Shown here: piece after piece, positions 18,917-27,445 of the stretch
Position numbering within the stretch: position 1 is the stretch's first letter
Layout: the number at the start of each line of letters is the position of its first letter
Assembly (NCBI RefSeq): GCF_020178975.1
Contig: NZ_JAHXBU010000089.1
Location: 62,001 to 126,000 of the forward strand
From: Cesiribacter sp. SM1
GTDB lineage: Bacteria > Bacteroidota > Bacteroidia > Cytophagales > Cyclobacteriaceae
Length of the DNA: 64,000 nt
Direction of reading: 5' to 3'
Program-made: the position numbers and the translations under genes
Notes under the pieces: generated by a model
The model's input: only the letters and a program-made list of their open reading frames with translations
Database searches by the model: none
Told to the model about the DNA's origin: nothing

Positions 18917-18924
18917 CAAAACTA
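18917..18924 (-). promoter_or_regulatory. -7 promoter element (TAGTTTTG) for the GtrA gene
   Basis: Perfect TAnnTTTG on the minus strand, ending 47 nt before the start codon at 18870. No clear TTG at -33. Confidence 0.4.
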
Positions 18925-19113
18925 CCAGATACAGTCGAAAAAATTTAAAATAAACTTTATTTAATAATATTAAAAGCTTTGGTCAAGACTATTGTTGCCG
19001 CATTACTATCTCCTGAACCAGTACAGAATTAAGTTGACTGCTTCAACAAGTTCCGCCGCCAGCCTAATATATTGGTTAGCAGATGCTTAAAATAAATCTA
19101 TTACGCTGCGCCT

Positions 19114-19710
19114 CTACTGCACGGCTACAAAGGCTTTTTCAAAAAGTTTGTAGGCACCCAGGGTCCCTTTTAATGCCTCCTCCTGCTGTTCAGGCGTCTG
19201 CACTTCCTGCAACAACAGCTGTTTAAACTGGCTCCAGCGGCGGCCGGTATCGCCTCCATAGCAGCCATAGTAATGGAATGGCTGATAGGGCTGAAGCTGC
19301 GGGTGCTGGTTTAATGATTTAAGGATCACCACCCCGCCAAGAGTTGCCCCCTCCATTACATACTGCGCACCCAGCGCCTGGTACTTATTTTCAAGCGCCA
19401 GGTCGGGCAGTTCATTCCGCAGCTGCTGCCACACCCGTTCGGGGTCTTCACCTGCCTGCTCCAGGTCTTTTTCAAGCAGCCGTGTCTTTTGCCGCTCCTC
19501 CAGCAAAGCTTCCATCTCTCCTGATTTACCAACTAAACCTTCAAGCTGCCTGTGTGCAGCATAATTGGCGCGTAAAAGCTTAAGGTATTCTTCAGGGCTT
19601 AAGGTGCCCTCTGCCAGTTTATCGGAGGCTGCTACTTCTTCCAGCCGGTCGTGCTGTGTGCGGGTTTCGGAACGTAAGCGTTCTACTATGGTTGGATTAT
19701 CTGTTGTCAT
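19114..19710 (-). CDS. Heme oxygenase (biliverdin-producing type)
   Basis: About 198 residues. Start at MTTDNPTIVERLRSETRTQH; the His at residue 20 in the TxxxH-like context is the expected proximal heme ligand. Other family segments are YVMEGATLGGVVI (distal helix glycines) and HYYGCYGGDTGRRWSQFKQL. It cleaves heme to biliverdin, CO and iron. The start lies 4 nt after the recQ stop codon, so the two are co-transcribed. No phytochrome gene is nearby, so the role may be iron recovery rather than chromophore supply. A longer in-frame start at 19767 would overlap recQ and adds nothing family-like. Confidence 0.85.
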   Translation of the reverse strand: MTTDNPTIVERLRSETRTQHDRLEEVAASDKLAEGTLSPEEYLKLLRANYAAHRQLEGLVGKSGEMEALLEERQKTRLLEKDLEQAGEDPERVWQQLRNELPDLALENKYQALGAQYVMEGATLGGVVILKSLNQHPQLQPYQPFHYYGCYGGDTGRRWSQFKQLLLQEVQTPEQQEEALKGTLGAYKLFEKAFVAVQ

Positions 19711-19714
19711 AATT

Positions 19715-21640
19715 TTATTTGGATAGGACCAGGCAGCCGGTACTGTCGTAGGTAAGGCTGCCTTCATCCAGCATAAGCCGCACCGTGTGCAGCATAATGT
19801 TTTTATTGGCGGCAGAAACCTCTAGTGCTTTTTCCAGCTCAGTAGGGCTTAATGCCTTTATGGTAATTGCATTGCGGATCTGCTGACGATAACGAAAAAT
19901 CTTACCATCATGTGCATCATCTCCCTTTTGCTGCAGGCATACATCGCAAATGCCGCACTTCTCATAGTCCCATTCACCAAAGTAATCGAGCAAAAAGCGG
20001 GTGCGGCACAGATGCTCCTGCTTTACGTAGTCGATCACGGCTTCTGCCTTTTCCAAACATACCTCTTTACGCTCCCGGAGTTGTTTAAGTTGCAGCGGAA
20101 GTTTGGCGGCATCGTGGCGGGGCGTCAGAAAGGTAAGCTGTGGCTTATCACGTTGTGGCTCATAGGCAAGTACCTCCATTTTCTGCATCATTTCCAGCTT
20201 TTGCCTGATGCCGTTCACAGAATCTTTAGCCTGCCGGGCAAGCTCATTTTCCGAGATACGGGTGTAGCCCGCAAAGATTTCGCCACCGTAAATACGCAAG
20301 AGCGCTTTCAGCAGGGGCTCCAGGGAGGCATTTGCAATCTGGAAAGCGTAAAGCTCCTGGTGCTGTAGCAGTATGTGCAGGCGTGAGGGCGCATAGAAGC
20401 CTTCGCTTAGTTGCAGAAAGCCCTGCTCTTCCAGCTTTTTCAGGGCATGCCAGGTCTGGTTGGCATCCAGCGAATAGGTACGGCAGAAATCATCCAGCTC
20501 AAAATCGTAGGAAGAGAGCTGGCTGCTGCCAATTGCCAGTTTGTAATAATTAGCCAATGCCTGGTATACATGCCGCATTACCTCCGGCTCGGGAAACTCA
20601 CGTAAGATGCGCTCCCGCAGTCCGCTTACATCCTGCTCGTCTACCAGTACCACGGCATAGGCTTTTTTTCCATCGCGGCCGGCACGTCCCCCCTCCTGGT
20701 AATAAGCCTCCAGGGTATCGGGCAGCCCCAGGTGCACCACCAGCCGCACATCCGGCTTATCGATGCCCATGCCAAAGGCATTGGTGGCTACCACCACCCG
20801 CAGCCGGCCCTGCATCCAGGCATCCTGCCGGCGAACACGCTCCTCGTGCAGCAGCCCGGCGTGGTAATGGTCGGCACTGATGCCATATTGCCGCAGGGTT
20901 TTGGCCACCAGCTGGGTCTGCTTGCGGCTGCGCAGGTAAATAACTGCCGTACCAGGCACCTTCTTCAGGATCTCCAGCAGCTTGGCAGGTTTATTTTCTT
21001 CCCAGCGTACACTATAAGAAAGGTTTTCGCGGGCAAAGCTCTTCTGAAATTCCTTACTGCCGGGCCTGAAGGCAAGCTTCTCCTGAATATCCTTGGCCAC
21101 TGTTTTTGTAGCTGTAGCAGTTAAGGCAATGCAGGGCACCTCCGGGATCAGCTTCCGGAATTCAGCAATCTGCATATAGGCAGGCCTGAAGTCGTAGCCC
21201 CACTGGGAGATACAGTGAGCCTCGTCTACAGCCAGCAGGTTTACCTTCATCTTCTTTACCCGCTCCTGCAGCAGCTCGGTGAGCAGCCTTTCGGGAGAGA
21301 GGTAGAGGAATTTTGGGGAGCCGTACACGCAGTTATCCAGCGCTACATCTATCTCGCGCTTGCTCATGCCGGAATACACGGCCTCGGCAGGTATGCCCCG
21401 GGCTTTCAGGTGTTCCACCTGATCTTTCATCAGCGCAATCAGGGGCGTAATAACCAGACAAATGCCCTCCTGCATCAGGGCCGGAACCTGGAAGCATAGC
21501 GATTTACCACCACCGGTGGGCATGAGTGCCAGAACATCCTTTTTCTGCAGCACAGCTCCAATAATATCCTCCTGCAAGGGACGAAAGCCCTTGTAGCCCC
21601 AGTATTGTTGAAGTACAGATTGTGCAGATTGCATCATCAA
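19715..21640 (-). CDS. recQ: ATP-dependent DNA helicase RecQ family
   Basis: 641 residues. Superfamily 2 helicase motifs appear in order: Walker A MPTGGGKS (about residue 41), SQWGYDFRP, VDEAHC (DEAH box) and QEGGRAGRDGK (motif VI). A zinc-binding set of cysteines follows (CRTRFLL ... KCGICDVC, about residue 540). The protein ends soon after a short winged-helix-like tail and has no HRDC domain, so it is a short-form RecQ. It unwinds recombination and repair intermediates 3' to 5'. Divergent from doxX with a 57-nt gap; a near-consensus -7 element (TATCTTTA) lies just upstream. Several adjacent Met codons make the exact start uncertain by 1-2 residues. Confidence 0.92.
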   Translation of the reverse strand: MMMQSAQSVLQQYWGYKGFRPLQEDIIGAVLQKKDVLALMPTGGGKSLCFQVPALMQEGICLVITPLIALMKDQVEHLKARGIPAEAVYSGMSKREIDVALDNCVYGSPKFLYLSPERLLTELLQERVKKMKVNLLAVDEAHCISQWGYDFRPAYMQIAEFRKLIPEVPCIALTATATKTVAKDIQEKLAFRPGSKEFQKSFARENLSYSVRWEENKPAKLLEILKKVPGTAVIYLRSRKQTQLVAKTLRQYGISADHYHAGLLHEERVRRQDAWMQGRLRVVVATNAFGMGIDKPDVRLVVHLGLPDTLEAYYQEGGRAGRDGKKAYAVVLVDEQDVSGLRERILREFPEPEVMRHVYQALANYYKLAIGSSQLSSYDFELDDFCRTYSLDANQTWHALKKLEEQGFLQLSEGFYAPSRLHILLQHQELYAFQIANASLEPLLKALLRIYGGEIFAGYTRISENELARQAKDSVNGIRQKLEMMQKMEVLAYEPQRDKPQLTFLTPRHDAAKLPLQLKQLRERKEVCLEKAEAVIDYVKQEHLCRTRFLLDYFGEWDYEKCGICDVCLQQKGDDAHDGKIFRYRQQIRNAITIKALSPTELEKALEVSAANKNIMLHTVRLMLDEGSLTYDSTGCLVLSK

Positions 21641-21697
21641 AAGCAGAAAATTCTGCTAAAGATATCTTAAAATTGTGTGCTACTCAATATTTTAAAC

Positions 21698-22093
21698 ATG
21701 ACAGACGCCCAACTTGCGTATCTGGTCCTGCGCCTTGGCACCGGCATAAACTTTTTTCTGCATGGGCTGGTGCGCCTCCCAAAGCTTTCTGCCTTTGCTA
21801 CAGGGCTTGCCAAAGGTTTTCAGGATACCTGGCTGCCCGAATCTGTAGCAAAAGCTTTTGCCTATTGCCTGCCTTTTGCCGAGGCATCGGTAGGCTTACT
21901 GTTACTGATAGGTTTGTTTACCCGCTGGGCAGCCTTTGGGGCAGGTCTTATTATAGTAGCGCTTTTATTTGGCACCTGCCTCAAAGAAGAATGGTCAACA
22001 GCTGGCTTGCAAATGACTTACCTGCTGGTCATCTACTTTTTGATTGCCCACCGCAGCAATAATGCAGTTGCCCTGGATAAGCGGCATTCTTAA
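21698..22093 (+). CDS. DoxX family membrane protein
   Basis: About 131 residues, four membrane helices. LVLRLGTGINFFLHGLVRL at the start and PFAEASVGLLLLIGLFTRWAA in the middle match the DoxX family. Role in the cell poorly defined; some members are linked to thiol redox stress. The start at 21698 (MTDAQ) is preferred to the ATG at 21677. Confidence 0.85.
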   Translation: MTDAQLAYLVLRLGTGINFFLHGLVRLPKLSAFATGLAKGFQDTWLPESVAKAFAYCLPFAEASVGLLLLIGLFTRWAAFGAGLIIVALLFGTCLKEEWSTAGLQMTYLLVIYFLIAHRSNNAVALDKRHS

Positions 22094-22111
22094 GCACTTA
22101 CTTAAGCACTT
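22090..22111. repeat. Short tandem word repeat between convergent genes
   Basis: TTAAGCACTT occurs twice in direct order (22090-22099 and 22102-22111), overlapping the doxX stop codon. The second copy is followed by AAAGAGCTTT. Each copy is nearly self-complementary and may help end transcription. Confidence 0.5.
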
Positions 22112-22137
22112 AAAGAGCTTTACCCAATACGTACAGC

Positions 22138-22749
22138 TTACTTCTTATGCCTGGCCTCCAGCACGCCAACCACCTCATCGAGCTCAATGCCTTTGGCTTC
22201 CAGCAGAATCAGGTAATGAAAGAGCAGGTCAGCTGCTTCGCCCAGGAAAAGATCTTTATTATCGTCTTTAGCCTCAATCACCAGCTCTACGGCTTCTTCG
22301 CCCACTTTCTGGGCTACTTTGTTGATGCCTTTGGCAAAAAGGCTGGTGGTATATGATTTTTCAGCAGGGTTTTGCCTGCGGTCTTTGATGATAGCACGAA
22401 GCTGGTCGATAAAGCCGGTGCGGCTGCTGTTTTGTTCATTGAAGCAGGTATCGGCACCGGTGTGGCATACCGGACCAATGGGCCGGGCTTTGATGAGCAG
22501 GGTATCTTTATCGCAGTCGATGCTGATGCTCTCCACTTCCAGAAAATTGCCGGATGTTTCTCCTTTAGTCCAGAGCCTTTCCTTGCTGCGGCTCCAGAAA
22601 GTTACCCGCCCCTCCTGCTGCGTTTTCTGCAGGGCCTCCTGGTTCATGAAGCCTAACATCAGTACTTTCTGGCTTACAGCATCCTGTACAATAGCAGGAA
22701 TCAGGCCATTGGTTTTATCAAAATCTGGTTGAATGGAATCCGGGCTCAT
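22138..22749 (-). CDS. hisI: Bifunctional phosphoribosyl-AMP cyclohydrolase / phosphoribosyl-ATP pyrophosphohydrolase
   Basis: 203 residues, the HisIE fusion that carries out steps 2 and 3 of histidine synthesis. N-terminal HisI part: VLMLGFMNQEAL, VTFWSRSKERLWTKGETSGN, and metal-binding residues in IDCDKDTLLI and PVCHTGADTC. C-terminal HisE part: SYTTSLFAKGINKVAQKVGE, EAVELVIEAKD and EAADLLFHYLILLEAKGI. Last gene of the phhA-hisHAFIE cluster; a 151-nt gap separates it from hisF. Confidence 0.95.
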   Translation of the reverse strand: MSPDSIQPDFDKTNGLIPAIVQDAVSQKVLMLGFMNQEALQKTQQEGRVTFWSRSKERLWTKGETSGNFLEVESISIDCDKDTLLIKARPIGPVCHTGADTCFNEQNSSRTGFIDQLRAIIKDRRQNPAEKSYTTSLFAKGINKVAQKVGEEAVELVIEAKDDNKDLFLGEAADLLFHYLILLEAKGIELDEVVGVLEARHKK

Positions 22750-22900
22750 GGGTAAAACGTGGTGATTATAAAAATTTAAGGTACCAGGCGCTGCTTGTAG
22801 TACATACGACCTAAAACAAAAGATTTGTAGCTTTAAAGCCTATAAGGTGCTATTTAGCACATATGTACTATACCCTATAAACTTCGAGCTACGGCTGATC

Positions 22901-23659
22901 CTAGGCTAATCGCATCGGCAGCCCCTGCTCACGAAGGTAGTGCTTCAGGTCTGGTATGGCAATTTCTTTAAAGTGAAAGATAGAAGCAGCCAGGGCCGCA
23001 TCGGCTTTACCGCTACTAAATACATCTTTGAAATGCTGCATATTACCGGCCCCGCCAGAAGCAATGATAGGGACAGGCAGGTTGCCGGAGAGTTTTGCAG
23101 TAAGCTCATTGGCGAACCCGGCTTTTGTACCATCATGGTCCATAGAGGTAAGCAGAATTTCGCCGGCTCCACGCTCTACCACCTCCCGTGCCCAGGCTTC
23201 GGTTTCCAGTGCTGTTGGGGTGCGGCCGCCGTGGGTGTGTACCAGGTTTTGAGCGCCTACACTCCTGGTGTCAATAGCCACCACCACACACTGGCTGCCA
23301 AACTCCTGCGCCAGCGCATCGATGAGCTTTGGATTTTTTACGGCAGATGAGTTGATGGATATTTTATCTGCCCCGGCATGGAGCAGCACCGATACATCTT
23401 CCAATGAAGAAATACCACCCCCTACGGTAAAAGGAATGTTGATTACCGAGGCTACATTCTTCACAAGTTCGGCCAGGGTTTTTCGCTTTTCTACAGTGGC
23501 GGTAATATCAAGGAACACCAGTTCATCGGCTCCCTGCTCGGCATAAAGTGCCGCCAGCTCTACCGGATCGCCGGCATCGCGTAGCTCCACAAAGTTTACA
23601 CCTTTTACGGTTTTGCCATCCTTAATGTCCAGGCAGGGGACTATCCGTTTGGTAAGCAT
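22901..23659 (-). CDS. hisF: Imidazole glycerol phosphate synthase subunit HisF
   Basis: 252 residues from [15 protein letters not shown]; a longer frame reaches 23812 but would overlap hisA and add unrelated residues. (beta-alpha)8 barrel with catalytic Asp in CLDIKDG and Asp in VAIDTRS, phosphate-binding VGGGI and IASGGAGN. It uses ammonia from HisH to form imidazole glycerol phosphate and AICAR. The 118-nt upstream gap contains a stuttered CATACC-like word just before the start codon. Confidence 0.97.
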   Translation of the reverse strand: MLTKRIVPCLDIKDGKTVKGVNFVELRDAGDPVELAALYAEQGADELVFLDITATVEKRKTLAELVKNVASVINIPFTVGGGISSLEDVSVLLHAGADKISINSSAVKNPKLIDALAQEFGSQCVVVAIDTRSVGAQNLVHTHGGRTPTALETEAWAREVVERGAGEILLTSMDHDGTKAGFANELTAKLSGNLPVPIIASGGAGNMQHFKDVFSSGKADAALAASIFHFKEIAIPDLKHYLREQGLPMRLA

Positions 23660-23777
23660 AGTTGGGGTATGGGGTATGAGATTTGTGGTATGAGCTTCTG
23701 CAGTGCTGTGGGCTAAAAACAGACTTTTATTGACAGATACTATGACTTTATTTCCAGGGTAAAATTTATTATCTCTA

Positions 23778-24503
23778 TCAACTTTTTTGCTCAAACTCCG
23801 CCAGCTCTGCAACAGTTACACGACCTTCGTAGATGGCTTTGCCTACAATACAGCCCCAGCAGCCCAGGTCACGAAGCTGGCGCAGGTCGTCCATAGTGGC
23901 AACACCGCCGCTGGCAATAAGGTGCAATTGAGGGAATTCAGCTAAGATCTCTTTGTAAAGCTGAAAGGAAGGACCCTGCAGCAGGCCATCTTTGCTCACA
24001 TCGGTACATACTACGTAACGCACCCCCAGATCAGTGTATTTTCTTAGAAAAGGCATAAGCTCTACGCCGCCCCCCTCCTGCCAGCCACCAATGGCAATTT
24101 CGCGTCCCCGTACATCGGCCCCCAGGATTATTCGTTCCGGCCCGTGCTCCTCCAGCCAGCGTTCAAAGGTCTGAGGTTGCCGCACTGCTATGCTACCCCC
24201 GGTTACCTGCTTCGCCCCGGCCTCGAAGGCTGCCTGCAGATCCTCATCCGATTGTACACCACCTCCAAAATCCACATGCAGGCCTGTTTGCCCTGCAATA
24301 CGCTCCAGCACGGGCAGGTTTACAATCTTTCTTTGTTTGGCGCCATCAAGGTCTACCAGGTGCAGGCGCTTAAGTCCGGCTTCCTCATATTGCCTGGCTA
24401 CTGCCAGTGGGTCGCTGTTATATTCTTTTACCTGATCGTAATCGCCCTGGGTAAGGCGAACACATTTTCCGCCGATCAGGTCTATTGCTGGTATGATATG
24501 CAT
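23778..24503 (-). CDS. hisA: ProFAR isomerase HisA
   Basis: 241 residues: 1-(5-phosphoribosyl)-5-[(5-phosphoribosylamino)methylideneamino]imidazole-4-carboxamide isomerase, step 4 of histidine synthesis. Half-barrel duplication visible, with catalytic Asp in [13 protein letters not shown] and in [10 protein letters not shown]; phosphate sites VDFGGGVQ and IASGGVA. Lies between hisH and hisF as in many his operons. Confidence 0.97.
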   Translation of the reverse strand: MHIIPAIDLIGGKCVRLTQGDYDQVKEYNSDPLAVARQYEEAGLKRLHLVDLDGAKQRKIVNLPVLERIAGQTGLHVDFGGGVQSDEDLQAAFEAGAKQVTGGSIAVRQPQTFERWLEEHGPERIILGADVRGREIAIGGWQEGGGVELMPFLRKYTDLGVRYVVCTDVSKDGLLQGPSFQLYKEILAEFPQLHLIASGGVATMDDLRQLRDLGCWGCIVGKAIYEGRVTVAELAEFEQKS

Positions 24504-24525
24504 TAGGTATTATTTGATTCAGGAG

Positions 24526-24655
24526 TCAAGAATCAGGAATCAAGACTCATTGATCTGTTAAAAGCTTTCCGCAATTGATCACACTGATGTGTTTTCTAAA
24601 GCAGAAAGCAATGTTTCTCTGCAAAGAATCCTGGTTCCTGCCCCCTGATTCTTGA
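24526..24655. repeat. Inverted repeat bounding the hisH-hisA gap
   Basis: TCAAGAATCAGG (24526-24537) and its perfect complement CCTGATTCTTGA (24644-24655) sit next to the hisA start and the hisH stop. The hisA-side copy is itself stuttered (related words GAGTCAAG, AATCAGG, AATCAAG in a row). In mRNA the two could pair across the 160-nt gap. Confidence 0.6.
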
Positions 24656-24663
24656 TTTACTAC

Positions 24664-25248
24664 TTAAACCAACTCTAAAAAATTCTCTAAGATCTTCCCT
24701 CCTGTTTTGCCACTCTTTTCGGGGTGGGCCTGCAGCGCATAAAAGTTGTTTTTGTGTAAGGCAGCACTGTAGGGTATGCCGTAGTCGGTGGTACCAATCG
24801 TAGACTCATTTACTTCGGCAAAGTAGCTGTGTACATAGTAAAGGTAGCTTTCCTCGGGCAGGTCCTTAAACAAGGGGTGGTTGTGGGGCTGCAGCTGGTT
24901 CCAGCCTATGTGGGGCACTTTCAGGCCATGATTGAACCGGCGCACCTCCACATCAAATATACCCAGGCAGGGGGTATCTCCCTCTTCGGAATGCCGGCAC
25001 ATGAGCTGCAGACCCAGGCACACCCCCAACACAGGTTGGGTAAGGGTGGGCAGCAGCGTATGCAGGTTGCGCTCCTTCAGGTAGCGCATGGCTGTGCTGG
25101 CCTCTCCCACGCCGGGAAAAATCACCTTATCTGCCGACCGCAGGGTTTCTGCATCGTCGCTGATGCAGGGCTCAATCCCTAAACGCTGCAGGGCATAGGT
25201 TACCGAGCGTATGTTACCTGCATTATATTTTACAATTGCTACATTCAT
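24664..25248 (-). CDS. hisH: Imidazole glycerol phosphate synthase glutaminase subunit HisH
   Basis: 194 residues. Class I glutamine amidotransferase triad: Cys in GVCLGLQLM, and His and Glu in QAHPEKSG; YNAGN and FPGVGEA are family motifs. Supplies ammonia to HisF. The start is 21 nt after the phhA stop codon, so the his genes appear to be read from the phhA promoter. Confidence 0.96.
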   Translation of the reverse strand: MNVAIVKYNAGNIRSVTYALQRLGIEPCISDDAETLRSADKVIFPGVGEASTAMRYLKERNLHTLLPTLTQPVLGVCLGLQLMCRHSEEGDTPCLGIFDVEVRRFNHGLKVPHIGWNQLQPHNHPLFKDLPEESYLYYVHSYFAEVNESTIGTTDYGIPYSAALHKNNFYALQAHPEKSGKTGGKILENFLELV

Positions 25249-25269
25249 AGTGGTGGGTGCACAAACAGC

Positions 25270-26013
25270 TTACGACAAAGATATAACAGTTCCTTTCTTT
25301 ATTCGCTTTGCCAGCTCTTCTTCTATCTCCGGAATAGAGGCGTAAAGTGCCTCATAGGAATCTACAATATAGTAAATCTCCTGGAAGGTATCTTTGCGGT
25401 ATGGCGTATCCAGAATTGTGGCTACATCATAAGGGCGGTGCTCTGGCTTATTGCTTAGGGAGTAGAGGGTTTCTCCGGCAGAAGAGAGGATGCCTGCGCC
25501 ATAAATACGCAGCCCGCCCTCTTCCTGTATCAGGCCAAATTCAATGGTAAACCAGTAAATTCTGCTTAGCAGCTCAATAGCCCATGCATCGTCGATGTGG
25601 CGCAGGGCTATTTTGCTCAGGGCCTGCAAAAAGTCTACAAAAGGCTTGTTGGTGAGCAGGGGCACGTGTGCAAACACATCATGGAACATATCGGGCTCTT
25701 CCAGGTAATCGAGCTGAGCCATTTTACGCAGCCAGGTAGTGGCCGGAAATTTTTTCTCTGATAGCAGCTTAAAGAACAGGTCATCGGCTACAATGCCAGG
25801 CACAACGGTTAGCTCCCAGCCGGTACAGCTGCTTAGCAGCGGGTCCGTTTCCTCAAAATTAGGAATACTGTCTGCCGTAAACTGGATCCGCTTCAGGCCC
25901 TCCATAAACGCTGCGGTAGCACGGCCTGGCAGGTTCTGCACCTGACGCTCAAAAAGAATCTTCCAGACTGCGAAATCTTCGGAGGTGTAGTTGCTGTATT
26001 GCTGCATTGACAT
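25270..26013 (-). CDS. phhA: Phenylalanine 4-monooxygenase (aromatic amino acid hydroxylase)
   Basis: 247 residues, the usual size of bacterial enzymes. Iron ligands are seen in FHDVFAHVPLL (two His) and in WFTIEFGLI (Glu). Converts phenylalanine to tyrosine with a pterin cofactor and O2. First gene of a cluster continuing into hisH 21 nt downstream, an unusual partner for histidine genes. Its leader holds a Tyr/His-rich short ORF and an intrinsic terminator (see separate entries). Start may be Met1 (26013) or Met3 (26007). Confidence 0.95.
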   Translation of the reverse strand: MSMQQYSNYTSEDFAVWKILFERQVQNLPGRATAAFMEGLKRIQFTADSIPNFEETDPLLSSCTGWELTVVPGIVADDLFFKLLSEKKFPATTWLRKMAQLDYLEEPDMFHDVFAHVPLLTNKPFVDFLQALSKIALRHIDDAWAIELLSRIYWFTIEFGLIQEEGGLRIYGAGILSSAGETLYSLSNKPEHRPYDVATILDTPYRKDTFQEIYYIVDSYEALYASIPEIEEELAKRIKKGTVISLS

Positions 26014-26033
26014 ACTAATTCTGGTTTGGTTTG

Positions 26034-26070
26034 AAAATAAAAAACCCGCTCCGGGGCTCCGGAACGGGTT
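26034..26070 (-). terminator. Attenuator terminator in the phhA-his leader
   Basis: On the minus strand the arms AACCCGTTCCGG (26070-26059) and CCGGAGCGGGTT (26054-26043) close a 4-nt loop and are followed by a T-rich tail (TTTTATTTT). It ends about 20 nt before the phhA ATG and after a separate terminator for asnA, so its natural target is transcription entering phhA. Confidence 0.8.
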
Positions 26071-26094
26071 GTTGTATGGTTATTTTTTGATTGC

Positions 26095-26184
26095 TTATCT
26101 TAAAGCGCATACACAACTATTACCGAAGCCAGGGTTTCCGGGCAGATGATAATAGCTATGGTAATATGCTGCGATTTGTAACAT
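26095..26184 (-). CDS. Tyr/His-rich leader peptide of the phhA-hisHAFIE cluster (29 aa)
   Basis: A short ORF, ATG at 26184 to TAA at 26095, encodes MLQIAA, then YYHSYYH (codons 7-13: four Tyr, two His), then LPGNPGFGNS and CVCALR. It ends 24 nt before the attenuator hairpin. Codons 23-26 contain GTTGTGTATG (26117-26108), which can pair with CATACAACAAC (26078-26068) over 10 bp with one bulge, overlapping the base of the terminator. That would be an antiterminator, free when the ribosome stalls on the Tyr/His run and masked when it reaches the stop. The composition mirrors the products of the downstream genes. ORF and hairpins are seen; control by Tyr and His supply is inferred. Confidence 0.7.
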   Translation of the reverse strand: MLQIAAYYHSYYHLPGNPGFGNSCVCALR

Positions 26185-26190
26185 GGTGCT

Positions 26191-26223
26191 CAAATATACG
26201 GGCTCTTCCTAAAAAAGCTACAA
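26191..26223 (-). promoter_or_regulatory. Promoter of the phhA-his leader
   Basis: A perfect -7 element TATATTTG (26198-26191) with TTG (26223-26221) 22 nt upstream, slightly longer than the usual 19-20. The predicted transcription start falls at or within a few nt of the leader ATG at 26184, implying a leaderless or nearly leaderless message. Confidence 0.55.
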
Positions 26224-26287
26224 CTGCTGCTGATTTTTTTACCTCCATACCATATTTTACCCCCTGTAACCTGCACAGCAGCGTACT

Positions 26288-26319
26288 AAAAAAGCGGCCT
26301 GCCGGGGGAAGCAGACCGC
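26288..26319 (-). terminator. Intrinsic terminator of asnA
   Basis: Minus-strand hairpin GCGGTCTGC / GCAGGCCGC (one G-T pair, 26319-26311 and 26302-26294) followed by TTTTTT (26293-26288), about 40 nt after the asnA stop codon. Confidence 0.85.
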
Positions 26320-26358
26320 GATGGATGGGGGAAAACGAGATAGAAAATGAAAAATATT

Positions 26359-27399
26359 TTATAATAAGCTAATGCCAGATGCTGCGCAGCTGCTCAATGT
26401 TTCATCAGACCACAGGCTGGCCTGCACTTCTCCAATGTGCTTTCTGCCCAGCAGGAACATGCACATCCTGGACTGGCCAATGCCGCCACCAAGGGTTTGG
26501 GGCAGTTTACCAGCCAGCAGGGCAGAATGGAAGGCCAGGGTGCTTCTTTCCGGACAGCCGGCAATATCCAGCTGGCGTTTAAGGGTTAATGGGTCTACAC
26601 GTATGCCCATAGAAGAAAGCTCAAATGCCCTGCCCAATACAGCGTTCCACACCAGGATATCTCCGTTCAGTCCCTTGTAGCCCTCTACACTTGGGCTGCT
26701 CCAGTCATCATAATCCGGGGCGCGGCCATCGTGGGGTTCACCCCCCTCCAGTGCCCCACCAATGCCTATTACAAAAACAGCACCCAGGGCTTCAGTAATT
26801 TTATCTTCGCGCTGCTTGGGTGTGAGGTCAGGGTATTTTGCTTTAAGTTCTTCTGAATGAATAAAGGTGATCTCTTCCGGCAACTGGGGTACAGCAACAG
26901 CCAGCTCGGCACGCAGGGTTTCTGCTGTTGCTTTGATCGCTGAATAGATGGAGCGTACGGTTGTTTTGAGTGTTTCCAGCTTACGATCGGCTGGTGCTAT
27001 TACTTTTTCCCAATCCCACTGGTCTACATAGAGCGAATGCAGGGGACTAAGTTCTTCATCGGCGCGGATGGCGCGCATATCTGTTAGTATACCCTCTCCC
27101 GGCTGTAAGCCCAGCTGCCCCAGCTTCATTCTTTTCCATTTTGCTAATGAATGTACTACTTCTACCGTACAGCCACCCAGGGCAGGCGCCGAAAAGCTAA
27201 CGGCTCTTTCGGTACCGTTCAGGTCGTCGTTAATGCCTGTGCCTTTTTTCACAAACATAGGCGCCGTTACCTTATAGAGGTTCAGGTGTTTGGCCAGCTG
27301 CTGTGCAAATTCTGTTTTTACCAGCTCAATGCCTCTTTCAAGTGCAAGTGGGCTAAGGCTTGTAGTTTGGTCCTGGGTAGTTGCTGAATAGGTTTTCAT
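26359..27399 (-). CDS. asnA: Aspartate--ammonia ligase (asparagine synthetase A)
   Basis: 346 residues, normal AsnA length. Class II aminoacyl-tRNA-synthetase-like fold that makes asparagine from aspartate, ammonia and ATP. Family segments: TGINDDLNGTERAVSF, VVHSLAKWKR, LHSLYVDQWDWE and GGGIGQSRMCMFLL. Preceded by a 420-nt leader with two Asn-rich leader ORFs and two intrinsic terminators in series. Followed by its own terminator. Confidence 0.96.
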   Translation of the reverse strand: MKTYSATTQDQTTSLSPLALERGIELVKTEFAQQLAKHLNLYKVTAPMFVKKGTGINDDLNGTERAVSFSAPALGGCTVEVVHSLAKWKRMKLGQLGLQPGEGILTDMRAIRADEELSPLHSLYVDQWDWEKVIAPADRKLETLKTTVRSIYSAIKATAETLRAELAVAVPQLPEEITFIHSEELKAKYPDLTPKQREDKITEALGAVFVIGIGGALEGGEPHDGRAPDYDDWSSPSVEGYKGLNGDILVWNAVLGRAFELSSMGIRVDPLTLKRQLDIAGCPERSTLAFHSALLAGKLPQTLGGGIGQSRMCMFLLGRKHIGEVQASLWSDETLSSCAASGISLL

Positions 27400-27445
27400 G
27401 CGTATTTATTTATTTTAGATTAATGAGCTTGTTGAAGGTGTAAAA

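Noticed and set aside
26156-26248. Alternative 30-codon leader ORF upstream of phhA starting at 26248 on the minus strand
   Set aside because: It runs through the -7 promoter element, has no amino-acid run related to the operon, and ends in the middle of the better leader ORF.
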